From positions 1-5,771 of the forward strand of contig JAEZIE010000035.1 of the NCBI GenBank assembly GCA_023416175.1: DNA of 5,771 nucleotides, read 5' to 3'. The position numbers and the translations under genes were made by a program. Below, in pieces: positions 5,733-5,771 of this stretch. The stretch's first letter is position 1, and each line of letters begins with the position of its first letter. The notes beneath the pieces are model-generated. The model was not told the origin of the DNA, searched no databases, and worked only from the letters and a program-made list of their open reading frames with translations. The DNA comes from Bacillota bacterium. Lineage in GTDB: Bacteria; Bacillota; Clostridia; Christensenellales; CAG-138.

Positions 5733-5771
5733 TTTTCATCCCCCACAATCTTGGAATCATTGACTGCCAGC
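5729..5771 (-). CDS. C-terminal end of an upstream gene in the cph operon, unidentified
   Basis: Minus-strand frame from 5770 reads LAVNDSKIVGDEK and stops at TGA (5729-5731), which overlaps the cphB ATG as ATGA. This junction is typical of translationally coupled genes. Of the other two frames, one stops at once and the other runs on into antiphase with cphB. Only 13 residues are visible, too few to identify a family. Operon neighbours of cphBA in other bacteria include isoaspartyl dipeptidases and amino-acid transporters, but nothing here shows which, if any, this is. Confidence 0.6.
   Translation of the reverse strand, partial: LAVNDSKIVGDEK

Overview
The window looks like chromosomal DNA of an endospore-forming Clostridia-type Firmicute with moderate GC content. 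The evidence is a GerW/YtfJ-type sporulation protein next to a DUF2953 (YtfI-like) protein, strong AGGAGG-type ribosome binding sites, and a cyanophycin cphB-cphA operon of the kind found in some anaerobic spore formers. The genus cannot be told from the sequence.

Layout. (1) Positions 1-737, minus strand: a MarR-family regulator followed by the start of a MATE-family exporter that runs off the left edge. Their stop and start codons overlap by one base. They share a near-consensus sigma-A promoter whose -10 box abuts a perfect inverted repeat, a probable MarR operator. The layout suggests a self-repressed drug or metabolite efflux operon. (2) Positions 738-1119: about 380 bases with no convincing gene. 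They hold a GC-rich hairpin, short protein-like open stretches that may be gene remnants, and a possible sigma-G-type promoter just before the next gene. (3) Positions 1120-2148, plus strand: a DUF2953 membrane-anchored protein and a GerW-family protein with an unusual Gln/Ser/Gly-rich tail, then a rho-independent terminator. (4) Positions 2244-5771, minus strand: a bidirectional terminator, cphA (cyanophycin synthetase, CphA1 type), cphB (cyanophycinase), and the last codons of a further upstream gene. cphA overlaps cphB by 14 bases, and cphB overlaps the upstream gene through an ATGA junction, so at least three genes are translationally linked.

How they work together. CphA polymerises Asp and Arg into cyanophycin, a nitrogen, carbon and energy store. 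CphB cuts it to beta-Asp-Arg dipeptides. The gerW pair converges on the cph operon. Published work has linked cyanophycin to spore assembly in Clostridium perfringens, so this neighbourhood fits a sporulation-related role, but that link is inference here. All core families are known. I see no clearly new system. The less ordinary items are the Gln-rich GerW tail, the unseen third cph operon gene and the short open stretches in region 2.
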